In this document: in pieces, positions 44,830 to 55,718 of the stretch | Layout of the letters: every line of letters starts with the position of its first letter | Numbering within the stretch: the stretch's first letter is position 1 | Origin: Tetranychus cinnabarinus | Taxonomy: Eukaryota; Arthropoda; Arachnida; Trombidiformes; Tetranychidae | Assembly (NCBI GenBank): GCA_022266195.1 | Contig: WHVY01000002.1 | Location: 6,897,001 to 6,961,000, forward strand | DNA length: 64,000 bases | Direction: 5' to 3' | Notes under the pieces: generated by a model | What the model was told of the DNA's origin: nothing | Databases searched by the model: none | What the model saw: only the letters and a program-made list of their open reading frames with translations | Program-made: the position numbers and the translations under genes

Positions 44830-45546
44830 TCAAATTTTGTTGAATTTTTCTATTGGTACAACTGTATAGTTGGAGATTATATGGGACGCTGTAACATATT
44901 GTAATTTTCGGAACATTCGCCTGAGTACCGATTTATCGAAGACGTTATTGGGGTTATTGATTTCGCCGAAAAAATTAATAATATTAAGCTTGAAATAATC
45001 GTTTTCCTCGATTTTAGGGAAAAGTGAAGCAGTTTTGGAATCCAGTTCAAGATAAATATTCAGAGGAATATGACATGCATCAAGGGGCAATTTATATGCT
45101 AATCTCATTAGATGACAACGGGAGAAGTACCTTGAGCGAAGTTCAAACTGCTTTTTATCGGGCCAATCGTAATATGGAAGATTCATAGTTCTATTAGATT
45201 TATCAAATTTTATATCTAGTTCAATATGCTTTGGATCGATCTTTATTGGTCCATGAAGCGTTGATTTAGTTTGATCTTTAACTAAATAAAGATAACAATT
45301 ATCTCTGTGATCCAGTTGTACTTTGCATCGATCCGGGTAGTAATCAACGGCCTCGAATAAACTATCATTTCTCCATTGAGCATTGTCTTCACGATGCATC
45401 CATTGCAAGTCAACACTTGTTTTGATATTCATATAATAATCATTATAACCCGCACCATAAGAAAACATATATTCTTCACATTGAATTGATACATGAATCA
45501 AAGATAAGACATGAAGAACGATAATCAGATAAAGTTTTAGATCCAT
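44830..45546 (-). CDS. A-family secreted protein, copy A1
   Basis: A single exon of 238 residues from ATG 45546 (MDLKLYLIIVLHVLSLIHVS, signal peptide); an in-frame ATG six codons upstream (MSRMCS) is less likely, because A3 begins at MDLK. The mature part holds DYYMNIKTSVDLQWMHR, four core Cys (RCKV, NCYLYL, RCHLMR, ACHIP) plus one after the signal, likely N-glycosylation sites (NDS, NRT, NYT), and the C-terminal LELDSKTASLFPK. Family unknown to me. Divergent from B1, separated by 522 bp, so probably co-regulated. Extracellular role inferred from the signal and Cys pattern only. Confidence 0.8.
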   Translation of the reverse strand: MDLKLYLIIVLHVLSLIHVSIQCEEYMFSYGAGYNDYYMNIKTSVDLQWMHREDNAQWRNDSLFEAVDYYPDRCKVQLDHRDNCYLYLVKDQTKSTLHGPIKIDPKHIELDIKFDKSNRTMNLPYYDWPDKKQFELRSRYFSRCHLMRLAYKLPLDACHIPLNIYLELDSKTASLFPKIEENDYFKLNIINFFGEINNPNNVFDKSVLRRMFRKLQYVTASHIISNYTVVPIEKFNKI

Positions 45547-46068
45547 TGAGCACATTCGAGACAAGAACAGTTGAACGATTACACTGCTTGGGGTTTTTCA
45601 GAGCAAAGAAAACAAAACAAAATGTCTAACAGTAATTGAACAAATTTTAAAAAAAGCTTGACCTGAAACAAAGACACTTATGCAGCTCAGCTCAAAATGG
45701 GTGCGGACAGACAAAGAAAGGGCCAGTCCGGTTTGAAATTTTTATAAAAAGCGCAGAGTGAAATTATTCATGATCGGTTATTTATGGTTACCAAATTAGA
45801 AACCTTAATGTTTGAAGAAATCACGAAATCGTTACAACTTGACAAATGTATTTTTGTCGATTATTATAAATTCTTGTCCGAATTTCTATTGAAATATTTT
45901 TTTACATCTTCAAGATGCTCTGGTTACTTGGTCATAAAGGGAAGCGAAAGTAGCCAACTCTAGTCACTTTGCTTTGAAAAAAATGTTACCGTTGGCTAGT
46001 CACCAGTGAATCAAGAAATATTGACGTGGACTTAAATTCATCTATTGAAACCAATCAAACGAAATTCA
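45547..46068. promoter_or_regulatory. Bidirectional A1/B1 promoter region
   Basis: 522 bp between head-to-head ATGs. Contains a TATA-like palindromic tttttataaaaa at 45739, a block cagctcaaaatgggtgcgga near 45690, and a conserved block from about 45913 (ctctggttacttggtcataa, aagcgaaagtagccaactct). The same blocks recur at 49161-49660, inverted at 55192-55718, and as fragments at 16483 and 60650. Confidence 0.65.
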
Positions 46069-46964
46069 ATGGATTTTAAAGTTTTGTTTTGTTCTTTTTT
46101 CATGTTTCATCTTGTTTCATTTTATGGTAACAATGCCATTGAAGAACGCTGGCTCGGTAAGTTTATCTTTATTTTATTATATCTTTATCTATTCTAGTTC
46201 CCATTGTTAGATAGAAATAAATTTTTAATAAAAAATATTCTTTTGCAGGTGTTGATCTGAGACCTTTTGTATTCCCTTTGAGGCTTCCACATACTATCGC
46301 TTTGGAATATTTTACGACCGAGGATGTGGTTATTCGCACTTTTCCAACTGAAGTAAACCTGTTTCGTGAAAACACTGAATATACCAAGAATATGAGCATG
46401 GAACTGGAAAGCTCTTGTGGTTACTCGAAATCAATGTTTGATGAGAAAGATGTCGTTATGTTGACATTGGTAGAGAAGGATATTGATAATGTTACATCAA
46501 AAATTGTTAAATCTATTGAGATCGATCCTTTTTCAGTTGATTTTTACCCTCACAAAATAACCATGGAAAATTTCAAAAAACAGGTTCAAATTAAACTAAT
46601 GGATGATCTCACTCGAGAATGTATTGTCTATTATTGCGAATACTACAAAGTCGAAAGGGCTAGAAAGTCGCAGTTTCCATCGATAGACTTAGACTTAGAA
46701 AGGAGATGTGCTTCATATGAAAGTAATAATTGTACATTTGTGCATAAAGAAGTCGACTATCCAAGAGTTTTGGCAGAAACGGAAAAACTGATCAGAGCCA
46801 TGAAATATCTCCGTCTTTTCGACTTATCATCAATGGAGTGTAACTTGGGGCAGTTGCACAAAAGGGTGAATCTTGAAATGGATAACAAGACTGCTTCATT
46901 ATTCCCTAAATTGACTAAAAATCACTCATTTATTGCACATTTTTTGATTCTAAAGGAAAGCTGA
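46069..46964 (+). CDS. B-family secreted protein, copy B1, C-terminus frameshifted
   Basis: Exons 46069-46156 and 46249-46964, 92-bp intron (GTAAGT..TTTGCAG), 267 residues. Signal peptide MDFKVLFCSFFMFHLVSFYG. The mature part has DVVIRTFPTEVNLF, YTKNMSMELESSCGYSKS, IEIDP, several Cys (SSC, ECIVYYC, RRC, NNCTF, MECN), a helix LAETEKLIRAMKYLRLFD, and LEMDNKTASLFPKL. Near 46940 one base is missing relative to B2, so the last segment (SVVI..YKIIPN in B2) is replaced by LILKES and the protein ends about 18 residues early. The rest is intact, so B1 could still be made. Function unknown. Divergent partner of A1. Confidence 0.8.
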
Positions 46965-46999
46965 CCATGTCTGTAGTAATCTGGGAATATAAAATTATA

Positions 47000-48440
47000 C
47001 CAAACCGCTGAATGAATGAATTTTCATGTGCAACTTTTCATTTTTATATTTAGGGGTTTTCTTGGTTCGTTTTGACGATAATTTGCATTTCAATATAATG
47101 TAAGATCAACTAATTAATCTCATTCTATCAGTTTCAATCTTCACCCAAAATCACTAGATTATTAATGATACATATTTCATGAAAACTAAATAATTGATTA
47201 AACTAAAATCAATTTTTACAATTAAATGTCTTTTCCATTTTTATTTGCCATTTACATTGGTTGCGCTTTAAACGCTGTCACAACTAAGTCGGTTAACAAA
47301 CGCAATATAACTATCATTAAGAGTTTTAACTGAAAGTCTAGTGTTATTTTGCACGGCACACAAAACATAATACGCTTTTAATACACTTGTTTAAATCTTA
47401 GATGCCATTCAATTTCGAGGTGATTATTTGTCTTCTTATAAAGAGCTTGATATTAAGAAAATTGAAGTGAAGCGATCGATTGATTTCTGTTCTGATCTTA
47501 TATTCTTGGCATCATTATGATGTGTCTACTCGGTTAAAAGTCAATTTACTTCAAATTTAGACTCTATTGGTTTGTAGGGACATAAGAACTGAAGCCACTT
47601 GCGTCATTTTAAAATTTCTCTGATGAACAGTTTTCGAGAGAATCGAGTTAAAAGTTGCGATTCCGATCGCTTTTCGTAAATGCACAAGCAACAATAATTC
47701 AACAAAACAAAATCATCTCAACTCAATGGTAAATAAACCAATTTTCTGGTTAAACTTGCAAATGTGATGCAAAAAAATTGCATAAAGACTCGAAAATTTA
47801 CGTAAAGGGTTGAGACTTGGTGGGTTTGCAGGGACATGTAAATTGAGTCTATTGGTGCTTTTAAATAATTCATCCGATAGCAAGTTTCTAGAAAAGCGAG
47901 GTCAATTTGAAACTTCGATTGCTTTTTGTGCACCTATAGAAGCAAAGTAAATTACTGGTTAATAAAAACAAATTAGATGAAAAAATTCAACAAGTAAAAC
48001 TGCAAGTTGATAATGTCAATTTAACTGGTTCACTATTTCATAAACGATTGGCGCATTTTCATTCTTATATAATCGACAAAAAACGGTTACCATTAACCGG
48101 TTATTTGGTTAGTGGAGGATCAAAAGTAACCCATTTCCGTGAGAGTAACTGGTTAAAGGCTGGATGACCAAGAGATCGATCTCAACTTTGTTATCATTAT
48201 CTCATGCACAAAGTTAAGGTTATGAGTACGGTTACTGAGCAATTTTCTGTCAAAATTGGCTCGGTACGAAAACACGAACCAGAAAACTTCTAAAATTCAC
48301 CTTTTATTGATAATTTATTCCTAAACTTACTGTCTAGATTGAAAGCATAAAGCATTGGAAAAGCATTTAATTGAAAATATCAGTTTTAGTTTATTTAATG
48401 ATTCAGTTTTGATAAAATGTAAAACATTGAACACATTTTC
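47000..48440. other. Spacer between the two A/B tandem units
   Basis: No gene. About 47560-47700 and 47820-47950 are loosely similar (tttgtagggaca/tttgcagggaca, gattccgatcgctttt/gatt gctttttgtg). From about 47970 the sequence resembles that downstream of A1 (from about 44360), marking the start of the second tandem unit. Confidence 0.5.
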
Positions 48441-49160
48441 TTAAATTTTGTTTAATTTTTCTATTGGTACAACTGTATAGTGGGAGATTATATGGGAAGC
48501 TGTAACATATTGTAATTTTGGATAATATCGCCAGAGTACCGATTTATTGAAGACGTTATTGGGGTTGATCTCGTCGAAAAAATTAATAATATTCAGCATG
48601 AAATAATCGTTTTGCTCGATTTTAGGGAAAAGAGAAGCAGTTTTGGAATCCAGTTCAAGATAGATATTCAGAGGAATATGACATGCATCAAGGGGCAATT
48701 TATATGCTAATCTCATTAGATAACAACGCGAGAAATACATAGAGCGAAGTTCAAACCGCCTTTTATCACGAATTTCCCATTCGTAATATGGATGATTCAT
48801 AGTTCTATTAGATTTATCAAATTTTATATCAAGTTCAATATGCTTTGGATCGATCTTTATCGGTCCATGAATCGTTGATTTAGTTTGATCTTTAACTAAA
48901 TAAAGATAACAATTATCTCTGTGGTCCAGTTGTACTTTGCATCGATCAGGGTAGCAATCAACGGCCTCGAATAAACTATCATTTCTCCATTGAGCATTGT
49001 CTTCACGATGCATCCATTGCAAGTCAACATTGGTCTTGATATTCATATAATAATCATTAAAACCCGCACCATAAGCAAACGTATATGGTTCACATTGAAT
49101 TGATACATGAATCAAAGATAAGACATGAAGAACGATAACCAGATAAAGTTTTAGATCCAT
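48441..49160 (-). CDS. A-family secreted protein, copy A2
   Basis: A single exon of 239 residues from ATG 49160. Same design as A1: signal peptide MDLKLYLVIVLHVLSLIHVS, DYYMNIKTNVDLQWMHR, RCKV, NCYLYLV, RCYLMR and ACHIP Cys, then LELDSKTASLFPKIEQ and TASHIISHYTVVPI. Several residues differ from A1 around the leader (EPYTFAYGAG) and the DKRRFELRS segment. It forms the minus-strand half of the second divergent pair. Intact frame; probably expressed and secreted, function unknown. Confidence 0.8.
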   Translation of the reverse strand: MDLKLYLVIVLHVLSLIHVSIQCEPYTFAYGAGFNDYYMNIKTNVDLQWMHREDNAQWRNDSLFEAVDCYPDRCKVQLDHRDNCYLYLVKDQTKSTIHGPIKIDPKHIELDIKFDKSNRTMNHPYYEWEIRDKRRFELRSMYFSRCYLMRLAYKLPLDACHIPLNIYLELDSKTASLFPKIEQNDYFMLNIINFFDEINPNNVFNKSVLWRYYPKLQYVTASHIISHYTVVPIEKLNKI

Positions 49161-49660
49161 TGAGCACATTCGAGACAAAAAAGGTTGACCGATTACACTG
49201 GTTGGGGTTATTCAGAAGCAAAGGAAACAAAACAAAATGTCTAACAGTAATTGACTTGAAACAAAGACCTTTATGTAGCTCAGCTCAAAATGGGTGCGGA
49301 CAGACAAAGAAAGGTCAGTCCGGGTTGAAATTTGTATAAAAAAGCGCAGCATGAAATTATTTATGATCGGTTATTTATGGTCACCAAATTGGAAACTTTA
49401 ATGTTTGAAGAAATCACGAAATCGTTACAACTTGACAAATGTATTTTTGTCGATTATTATAAATTATTGTCCAAATTTCTATTGAAATATTTTTTTACAC
49501 CTTTAATTTGCTCTGGTTACTGGTCATAAAGAGAAGCGAAAGTAGCCAACTCTAGTTACTTTGCTGCGAAAAAAATGTTACCGTTGGTTGGTTACCAGTG
49601 AATCAAGAAATATTGACGTTGACTAAAATTCATTTGTTGAAACCAAACAAACTAAATTTA
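49161..49660. promoter_or_regulatory. Bidirectional A2/B2 promoter region
   Basis: 500 bp with the same ordered blocks as the A1/B1 spacer: agctcaaaatgggtgcgga near 49285, a TATA-like gtataaaaaagcgcag at 49334, and the ctctggttactggtcataaa block from 49510. High similarity to the first spacer supports recent duplication of the whole pair. Confidence 0.65.
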
Positions 49661-50837
49661 ATGGATTTTAAAGTTTTGTTTTGTTCTTTTTTCATATTGC
49701 ATCTTGTTTCATTTTATGGTAACAATGCCATTGAAGACCCCAGGTTCAGTAAGTTTATCTTTATTTTATTATATCGTTACTAGGGGCTTATCTTAAGCAC
49801 TAGAATTTATTTGAATGAGATTAGTGATAATCAATAGAGTTAGTTGATTTGGGTTCAAAATTTGGGCATTTTGAATTGAATTATATTTGAAAATTAATGA
49901 AAATATGAACTAAAGCTTATCCCAGCGGTTGAGGTGTAAGGATACTAATACGGAAAAGCCTCAACAGTTCTTCATAGCTCAACTTACTCTATCGGTTGAC
50001 ACTATTCTGTTCCAGACATTACGATTAGTTCCAGTATTAGACAAAAAAAATTTATATAAAAAATATTCTTTTGCAGCCGATAGACTGAAACCGAATTTTA
50101 AATTCCCTTTGAGGCTTCCACATAATATCGCTTTGGAGCATTTTACGACCGAGGATGTAGTTATTCGCACTTTTCCAACTGAAGTAAACCTGTTTCGTGA
50201 AAACGCTGAATATACCAAGAATATGAGCTTGGAACTGGAAAGCTCTTGTGGTTACTCGAAATCAATGTTTGATGAGAAAGACGTCGTCATGTTGACATTG
50301 GTAGAGAAGGATAATGTTACATCAAAAATTGTTAAATCTATTGAAATCGATCCTCTTTCAGTTGATTTTTACCCTCACAAAATAACCATGGAACCGTTCA
50401 AAAAACATGTTCAACGCAATCTAATGGATGATCTCACTTCGTTATGTATTTCCTTTTATTGCGAATACTACAAAGTCAATAGGGCTAAGTGGCCGCAGTT
50501 TACATTTAGAGACTTAGGCTTAGAAAAGAGATGTGCTTCATATGAAAATAATAATTGTACATTTGTGCATAAAGAAGTCGACTATCCAAGAGTTTTGGCA
50601 GAAACGGAAAAACTGATCAGAGCTATGAAATATCTCCGTCTTTTCGACTTATTATCAATGGAGTGTAACTTGACAGAGTTGCGGAAGTGGGTGACTCTTG
50701 AAATGGATAACAAGACTGCTTCATTATTCCCTAAATTGACTAAAAATCACTCATTTATTGCAAATTTCATTGATTCTAAAGGAAAACTGTCCACGTCTGT
50801 AGTAATCGGGGAATATAAAATTATACCAAACCGCTGA
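49661..50837 (+). CDS. B-family secreted protein, copy B2
   Basis: Exons 49661-49748 and 50077-50837 with a 328-bp intron give 282 residues. Signal peptide MDFKVLFCSFFILHLVSFYG. The mature part matches B1 closely (EDVVIRTFPTEVNLF, SSCGYSKSMFDEKDVVM, CISFYCEYY, RRC-type KRCASYE, NNCTFVHKEVDYPRVL) and keeps the full C-terminus (LEMDNKTASLFPKL, FIDSKGK, YKIIPNR). The intron is about 240 bp longer than in B1, from an inserted block whose edges are like the B1 intron ends. Probably the intact reference copy of the B family. Confidence 0.8.
49780..50020. repeat. Insertion of about 240 bp in the B2 intron
   Basis: The first (gtaagtttatctttatttta) and last (ataaaaaatattcttttgca) parts of the B2 intron match the 92-bp B1 intron. 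The middle, from about cgttactagggg to gattagttccag, is absent from B1. It contains cccagcggttgaggtgtaag and has no ORF. Could be a small mobile element; the termini are not clear. Confidence 0.4.
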
Positions 50838-51640
50838 ATAAATGAATTTTTATGTCCAACTCTTCATTTTTATATTCAGGGCTTTTCTTGGTTCGACTTG
50901 ACGATAATTTGCATTTCAATATGTTGTAAGATCAACTAATTAATCTCATTCTATCAGTTTCAATCTTAACCCTAATCCATCAGATTATTAATGATACATA
51001 TTTCATGAAAACTAAATAATTGATTAAACTGAAATCTTGTTGTTCACTTGTTATAATCTTGAATGTTATTCAATTTCCAGTAAATCAATTAAGCCGACCT
51101 CATTCTGTGACCATAAGAGTTAGAGAGCAGAAACTTATTATTGATCCATAAAAATTGTTGGGTCACATCATAGAGCAAACTATTTTACCAATGTAGCAAC
51201 AGCTATCTTGATTTATGCCACTGGTCTTAAACTTTGAGCCTCGATATCTCGAGAACACCATCACTTACAATCGTCATTCTTGTAACAATTGCATTGCAAT
51301 TTCAATGCAATCCAATAACTCTCCATTAGCGCGTTTTGGTTAAGATTTTTTGGCTGTAAACGTAGAAACTCATCTCAACCCATTTCTTGACAAATAAACT
51401 TTAAATAACCTGGTAAATAAATTTTCTGGTTGAAACTGAATCCATTTGCACTGACAAACAATTCACAACGATGAATGTTGATTGATACAATGATTTCTCT
51501 TAGCCAAACAATAGATTAAATTATGGACTATAACATGATATGACTGCACATCGAATGAAATCTAACAACTGAAAGCTAATTCATTCAATAATGAATGTTC
51601 TTTTAACGCATAAGATTTGTATTTAACTTTATAAATAAAG
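50838..51640. other. No gene recognised
   Basis: B2 3' flank resembling that of B1 for about 150 bp, then AT-rich DNA. No coding support. Confidence 0.5.
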
Positions 51641-52400
51641 TCTCAAATTAAATTGTTGTTAAATTGTTAAGATTATTCAATCCATGAAAATTGAAATAAG
51701 GTTACATGATTTTTTCTCACTTGATTTAGTGAATCTGGTTAAACTGCTTTCAAACTTGTATTTTTGATTAATCATCAATTCTTTTGATCAAGATCTAAAT
51801 GATGAGTTTGAGTGGTTAGAAGACAAAAAAAATAAATGCTAAAGCAAAAGATCGTTCGATTCTGATGGCAAATCACTCATGATTCGTCAATTCAACATCT
51901 TACCACTTTAAAATCAGACCATCTTTTCGAGTTTTATATGAAATAATTAACAGAAAAACAATTAGTAATAGGAAATTTGAGCTGATTTATGCTGACAACA
52001 TGTAAATGGGATCCTGTCGACATTCATTGAAAACAATATTCAACTTATAAGACTGACAGATTAGATAGCAATGATCTTATATAGCACTTGAATTCATCAT
52101 ATATTTAAAATGTCTGCTTAGTGAATCTGGTAACCAGATTTTAGTTGTAACTGAACAAGTGTAGGTGTAAGATGTGTCGATGAATTTTAGCCTTTTATAC
52201 CTTCAGTCTACATGTTTGTTTCCCTGTATTTTGTAGACCTCTTTCGAACTCTGTATTAATTTTAAAATACTTATCCTCGAAATCAACTGTAAAAAACTAA
52301 ATTAAAGTAACGCTGAAAAGATGTGCTTTGAAAGAATCAAAAAGCGTATATGTTTTTGTTCATTAATTTTTTTTAAACTGCTATTTTTATCTATTTCCTA
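51641..52400. repeat. Segmental repeat upstream of ADSL fragment 1
   Basis: About 51650-52110 matches 59385-59840 at high similarity (gggatcctgtcgacattcat, gacagattagat), each leading to an ADSL fragment. Shows that the ADSL pieces were copied with flanking genomic DNA. Confidence 0.6.
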
Positions 52401-52766
52401 GTGACTGTTGGTAAATGAGCCTGTCTTTGGATCAATGATTTACTAATGGATCTAAAAAACTTCGAACGTGTCCGACATGACTTGAGATTTAGAGGCTGTA
52501 AAGGAACAACTGGTACTCAAGCGTCATTTCCTCAACTGTTTAACAATGACGAAGAGAAGGTTAAAAAACTTGATGAGCTAGTCACTAGGTATTCTGGATT
52601 TGACCAAAGTCAAATTGTTACTGATCAAACGTATTCTCGCAAGGTTGATGTTGAAGTTTTGAGTGCCTTAGCTGGTTTGGGTTCAACAATTCATTACCTT
52701 TTGCTGTTCATTAGCCAGACATCTGATGGGTGTAATGGCTTCCGCTCTAAACACTCATTCAGTTAA
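52401..52766 (+). pseudogene. Adenylosuccinate lyase fragment 1
   Basis: Starts right after an intron acceptor (TTTCCTAG) with TVGK, then MDLKNFERVRHDLRFRGCKG, TTGTQASFPQLF, QTYSRKVDVEVLSALAGLGS and TIH. This is the central fumarase-superfamily region of adenylosuccinate lyase, which makes AMP and fumarate in purine synthesis. After TIH about 125 bases are missing compared with fragment 2 (the SSAMPYKRNPMRSE signature is deleted), leaving a frameshifted tail. A stop replaces a residue after TVGK. Non-functional. Confidence 0.85.
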
Positions 52767-52769
52767 ATC

Positions 52770-52960
52770 GTGATCATCTATTGGACATTTTCCACCGACT
52801 AAAGCATTAATTAAGCCACCCCAAGGCGCTCCCAATTCTCTATAATTACATTGGGAGCACCTTGGGCTGGCTCATTTAATGCTTTAAAAGCACTTCGTAA
52901 CGCAACTCTAAGAGATTTCGACATTAATCCAGCGGTATTGAGACCCATACATATTTGATT
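52770..52960. pseudogene. Inverted pair of LCAT-like GAPWGG fragments
   Basis: The minus strand (about 52840-52770) reads LGAPWGGLINALVGGK; the plus strand (about 52850-52955) reads LGAPWAGSFNALKALRNAT then DFDINPAVLRP. The two arms face each other around 52842 and form a short palindrome. Both are isolated pieces of the lipase family directly after the ADSL fragment. Confidence 0.65.
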
Positions 52961-53329
52961 ATATACGTTCAATTGCAGAATTGTTTAATTAATGCAATAA
53001 ATTTTTGAAAATCAACAAATATATAATCATAATAATAATAAATGAATACAATTAATAACCATAATGTTACGCTCATTTTTTGCGCTTGCCAGCTTACAAA
53101 ATATTAACAATATCAAACAGATATAATAGCAATAACAGTAACAGTAATAAAAGTATTCAACAATGAAGATATCTGATATCAGAAACTAGTAAATTATCTT
53201 AAAATAACCGATCCTATTTTTCAGTGAAGTGCATCTTCATCTTCATCTTCCAATTTTCATTACAAATAAATCTTTGATTATACACTTATTTGTAATTTGT
53301 TTAATTGTTGCTCACTGAGTTTCATTGAA

Positions 53330-53690
53330 AAGTGAATAATAATTTAAAAAATCATTTCCTTGATTTGCGCCAATTCACTGTTGAAATTCATTGGTCTTTT
53401 TCCTGGTTTTAATCAGATTGAGAACCTTTTGGGCTTATGATTTATGGTTTATATCGGTATTGCTCTCAGAGAAGATTGACAAGATTTGTATTTTGACGAT
53501 TTCAATATGAAGACCAATTAATTTTTGATAAAGATTTAATATAATACAAAATTTTTCCTTTTTAAGTTACTTTTGAATTTGGGCCATAAGTTGAAATCCA
53601 AGCAGCTAACTTGGTAGAGATTAAGTCTCAACGTTTAAGATTTGTTGCCTGGTAAATCTGTTAGTCTATTGAAACTTGGAAAATTTGAAA
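53330..53690. repeat. Copy of the carboxylesterase-upstream repeat
   Basis: Matches 28240-28680 with small deletions (shared catttccttgatttgcg, ttttgacgatttcaatatga, cataagttgaaatccaagca). No coding content. It follows the LCAT/ADSL relics. Confidence 0.6.
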
Positions 53691-54323
53691 AATCCAAACA
53701 ACTGAAAGGATTGCAGAGCAGCATTATTTTTAATTACTTGAATATGAATTAGATTTAATATAATAATAATTGACTAAAATATGGGTTAAGATCAAAGAAA
53801 AATCAAAATCTGACATTTTGAAAGCGCTTCATATAAATATCTGCAGCCTGGTGGTTTCGATAAGAAATCCTATAACTTTTGTAGAAGTGCGTATCAGCAG
53901 ATAAAAATTATAATCATGGTAAAGACTTAAACACGAAGTGTATTAAGAGACGAAAGATCTTTCGTATTGGCCAACAAAATAACAGTAAACTTGCGTAAAA
54001 CCTCGCAATGATTGTTATTGTGCTTATATTAAACGGCTTAGACGCAACAAATTTCATGGGATCAGCCATGCAAATGGTAAATAAAAATAAGAAGGACATT
54101 TAATTGTAAATATTGATTTTAGTATATTTAATTATTCAGTTTGGATGAAAACTATTAGCATATGAAATGATAATTAATTTGGAGATAAGAAGGAAGATTG
54201 AAACTGTTAAAATCCAGAATAATCTGTTGGTCTTACAACAAATTTAAAATGCAAATTATTGTCAAAAGGAACCAAAAAATGAATAAAAATGGAAGAGTTG
54301 AGCAACAAACTTATTCAGCCAAT
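53691..54323. other. No gene recognised
   Basis: AT-rich sequence. The 61-codon minus frame at 53914-54099 is hydrophobic and motif-free. The last 200 bases are probably the B3 3' UTR. Confidence 0.45.
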
Positions 54324-55191
54324 TCAGTAATTTGAAACAATTTTGTATTCATCGATTATTCGAGTTGCAGCCTTTTTACCCTTGAAATCAATGAAATGTG
54401 CAATAAAATGGTGATTTTCAGTCAATTCAGGGAATAATGAAGCGGTTTTGTTATCCATTTCAAGAATTATGTTCCTCTTCAACCTAGACGATCGACATGT
54501 GGGTGATATAAAGCCAAACACACGAAGATATTTCAAAGTTTTGATCATTTTTTCCATTTCTGCCAACACTATTGTATCTTTCTGATCAAATTTACAATTA
54601 CGTAAAGACAAATCATAATCATAATCCGGATTGCAAATATTTTTCATTACGTATTGAATAAGATCTTTGAACTTTTCCATGGTCAGATTGTGAGGGTGAA
54701 AATCAACTGAAAGAGGATCGATCTCAATAGATTTAACAATTTTTGATGTAACATTATCAGTATCCTGCTCTATCAATGTCAACATAACGACGTCCGTCTC
54801 ATCAAATGATGATTTCGATGAACCACAATTGCTTTCCAGTTCCATGCTCATGTTCTTGGTGTATTCGGTGTTTTCATGAAACAGGTTTACTTCAGTTGGA
54901 AAAGTACGAATTACCACATCATCGATCATAAAATACAAACCCATAACATGTGGAAGTCGCGCAAGAAGGTTAAATCTTGGACCCACTGCGTCTGGGGAGA
55001 ATATTTTTATTAAAAATTTATTTAGCACTTGAACACTTTAATTTTATATGAAACTGAAATTATCAACTTTAATGAAAGATAAAGATAAACTTACAGTCTC
55101 CATAATATGGAAATTCATTAAGATCCAAATTTAAGTCTGAACCACCGAATTGAAACAGTAAAATAAAACAAAACAAAACTTTAGAATCCAT
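54324..55191 (-). CDS. B-family secreted protein, copy B3
   Basis: Exons 55191-55095 and 54991-54324 on the minus strand, 103-bp intron (GTAAGT..CCCAG), 254 residues. Signal peptide MDSKVLFCFILLFQFGG, then a divergent linker. Core matches: DVVIRTFPTEVNLFHE, SMELESNCGSSKSSFDE, IEIDPLSVDF. The middle is shorter than in B1/B2 (the CEYYKV..RRCASYE segment is replaced by NICNPDYDYDLSLRNC). The C-terminus is LEMDNKTASLFPELTE and YKIVSN. Orientation is reversed relative to the first two pairs. Intact frame, function unknown. Confidence 0.8.
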
Positions 55192-55718
55192 TGAATTTGG
55201 TTTGATTGGTTTCAATAGATGAATTTAAGTCAACGTCAATATTGCTTGATTCACTTGTAACTAACCAACGGTAACATTTTTTAAAAGCAAAGTAACTAGA
55301 GTTGGCTACTTTCGCTTCTCTTTATAACCAAAAATCCAGACTATCTTGAAGGTGTAAAATAAATGTTTCTAGGGAAATTTATTCAACAATTTAGGATATT
55401 AATGAAAATAAAGTTTACATGCTGCAATGATTATAATGAGAGGTAGGAAAATATATGATTTGATTTCTTCAAATATTTAAGTTTTTATTTTAGTAACCAT
55501 AAAGTAACCGATCATAATAAATATTATTTTGCCGTTTTATTAGCCAATTCCAACCCGGACTCACCCTTTCTTTGTCTGCCCGCACCCAATTTTGAGCTGA
55601 GCTACACAAAGGTCTTTGTTTGCCTTAATTTTAAACGTTGTTCAACAAATCCATCATTGTATTCATTCAATTGTTTTTGCTTAAAAACTTTTGTTAAATT
55701 CAACCAATTAAGTGCTCA
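55192..55718. promoter_or_regulatory. Bidirectional B3/A3 promoter region
   Basis: 527 bp, the inverted equivalent of the A1/B1 spacer: the gcgaaagtagccaactctag block lies on the minus strand near 55290-55320 and the cgcacccaattttgagctga block near 55581. The TATA-like tract is degraded (cgttttattagc). Spacing to both ATGs is conserved despite sequence divergence. Confidence 0.6.

Noticed and set aside
49929..50076. Translation start of B2 within the intron
   Set aside because: The open frame extends into the intron by chance; the signal-peptide exon at 49661 and splice sites match the B1 gene structure.
52446..52766. Functional short ADSL gene
   Set aside because: The lyase signature region is deleted and the tail is frameshifted; upstream and downstream exons are absent.
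53914..54099. 61-codon minus-strand frame
   Set aside because: Hydrophobic, motif-free, in the 3' flank of B3; no support as a gene.
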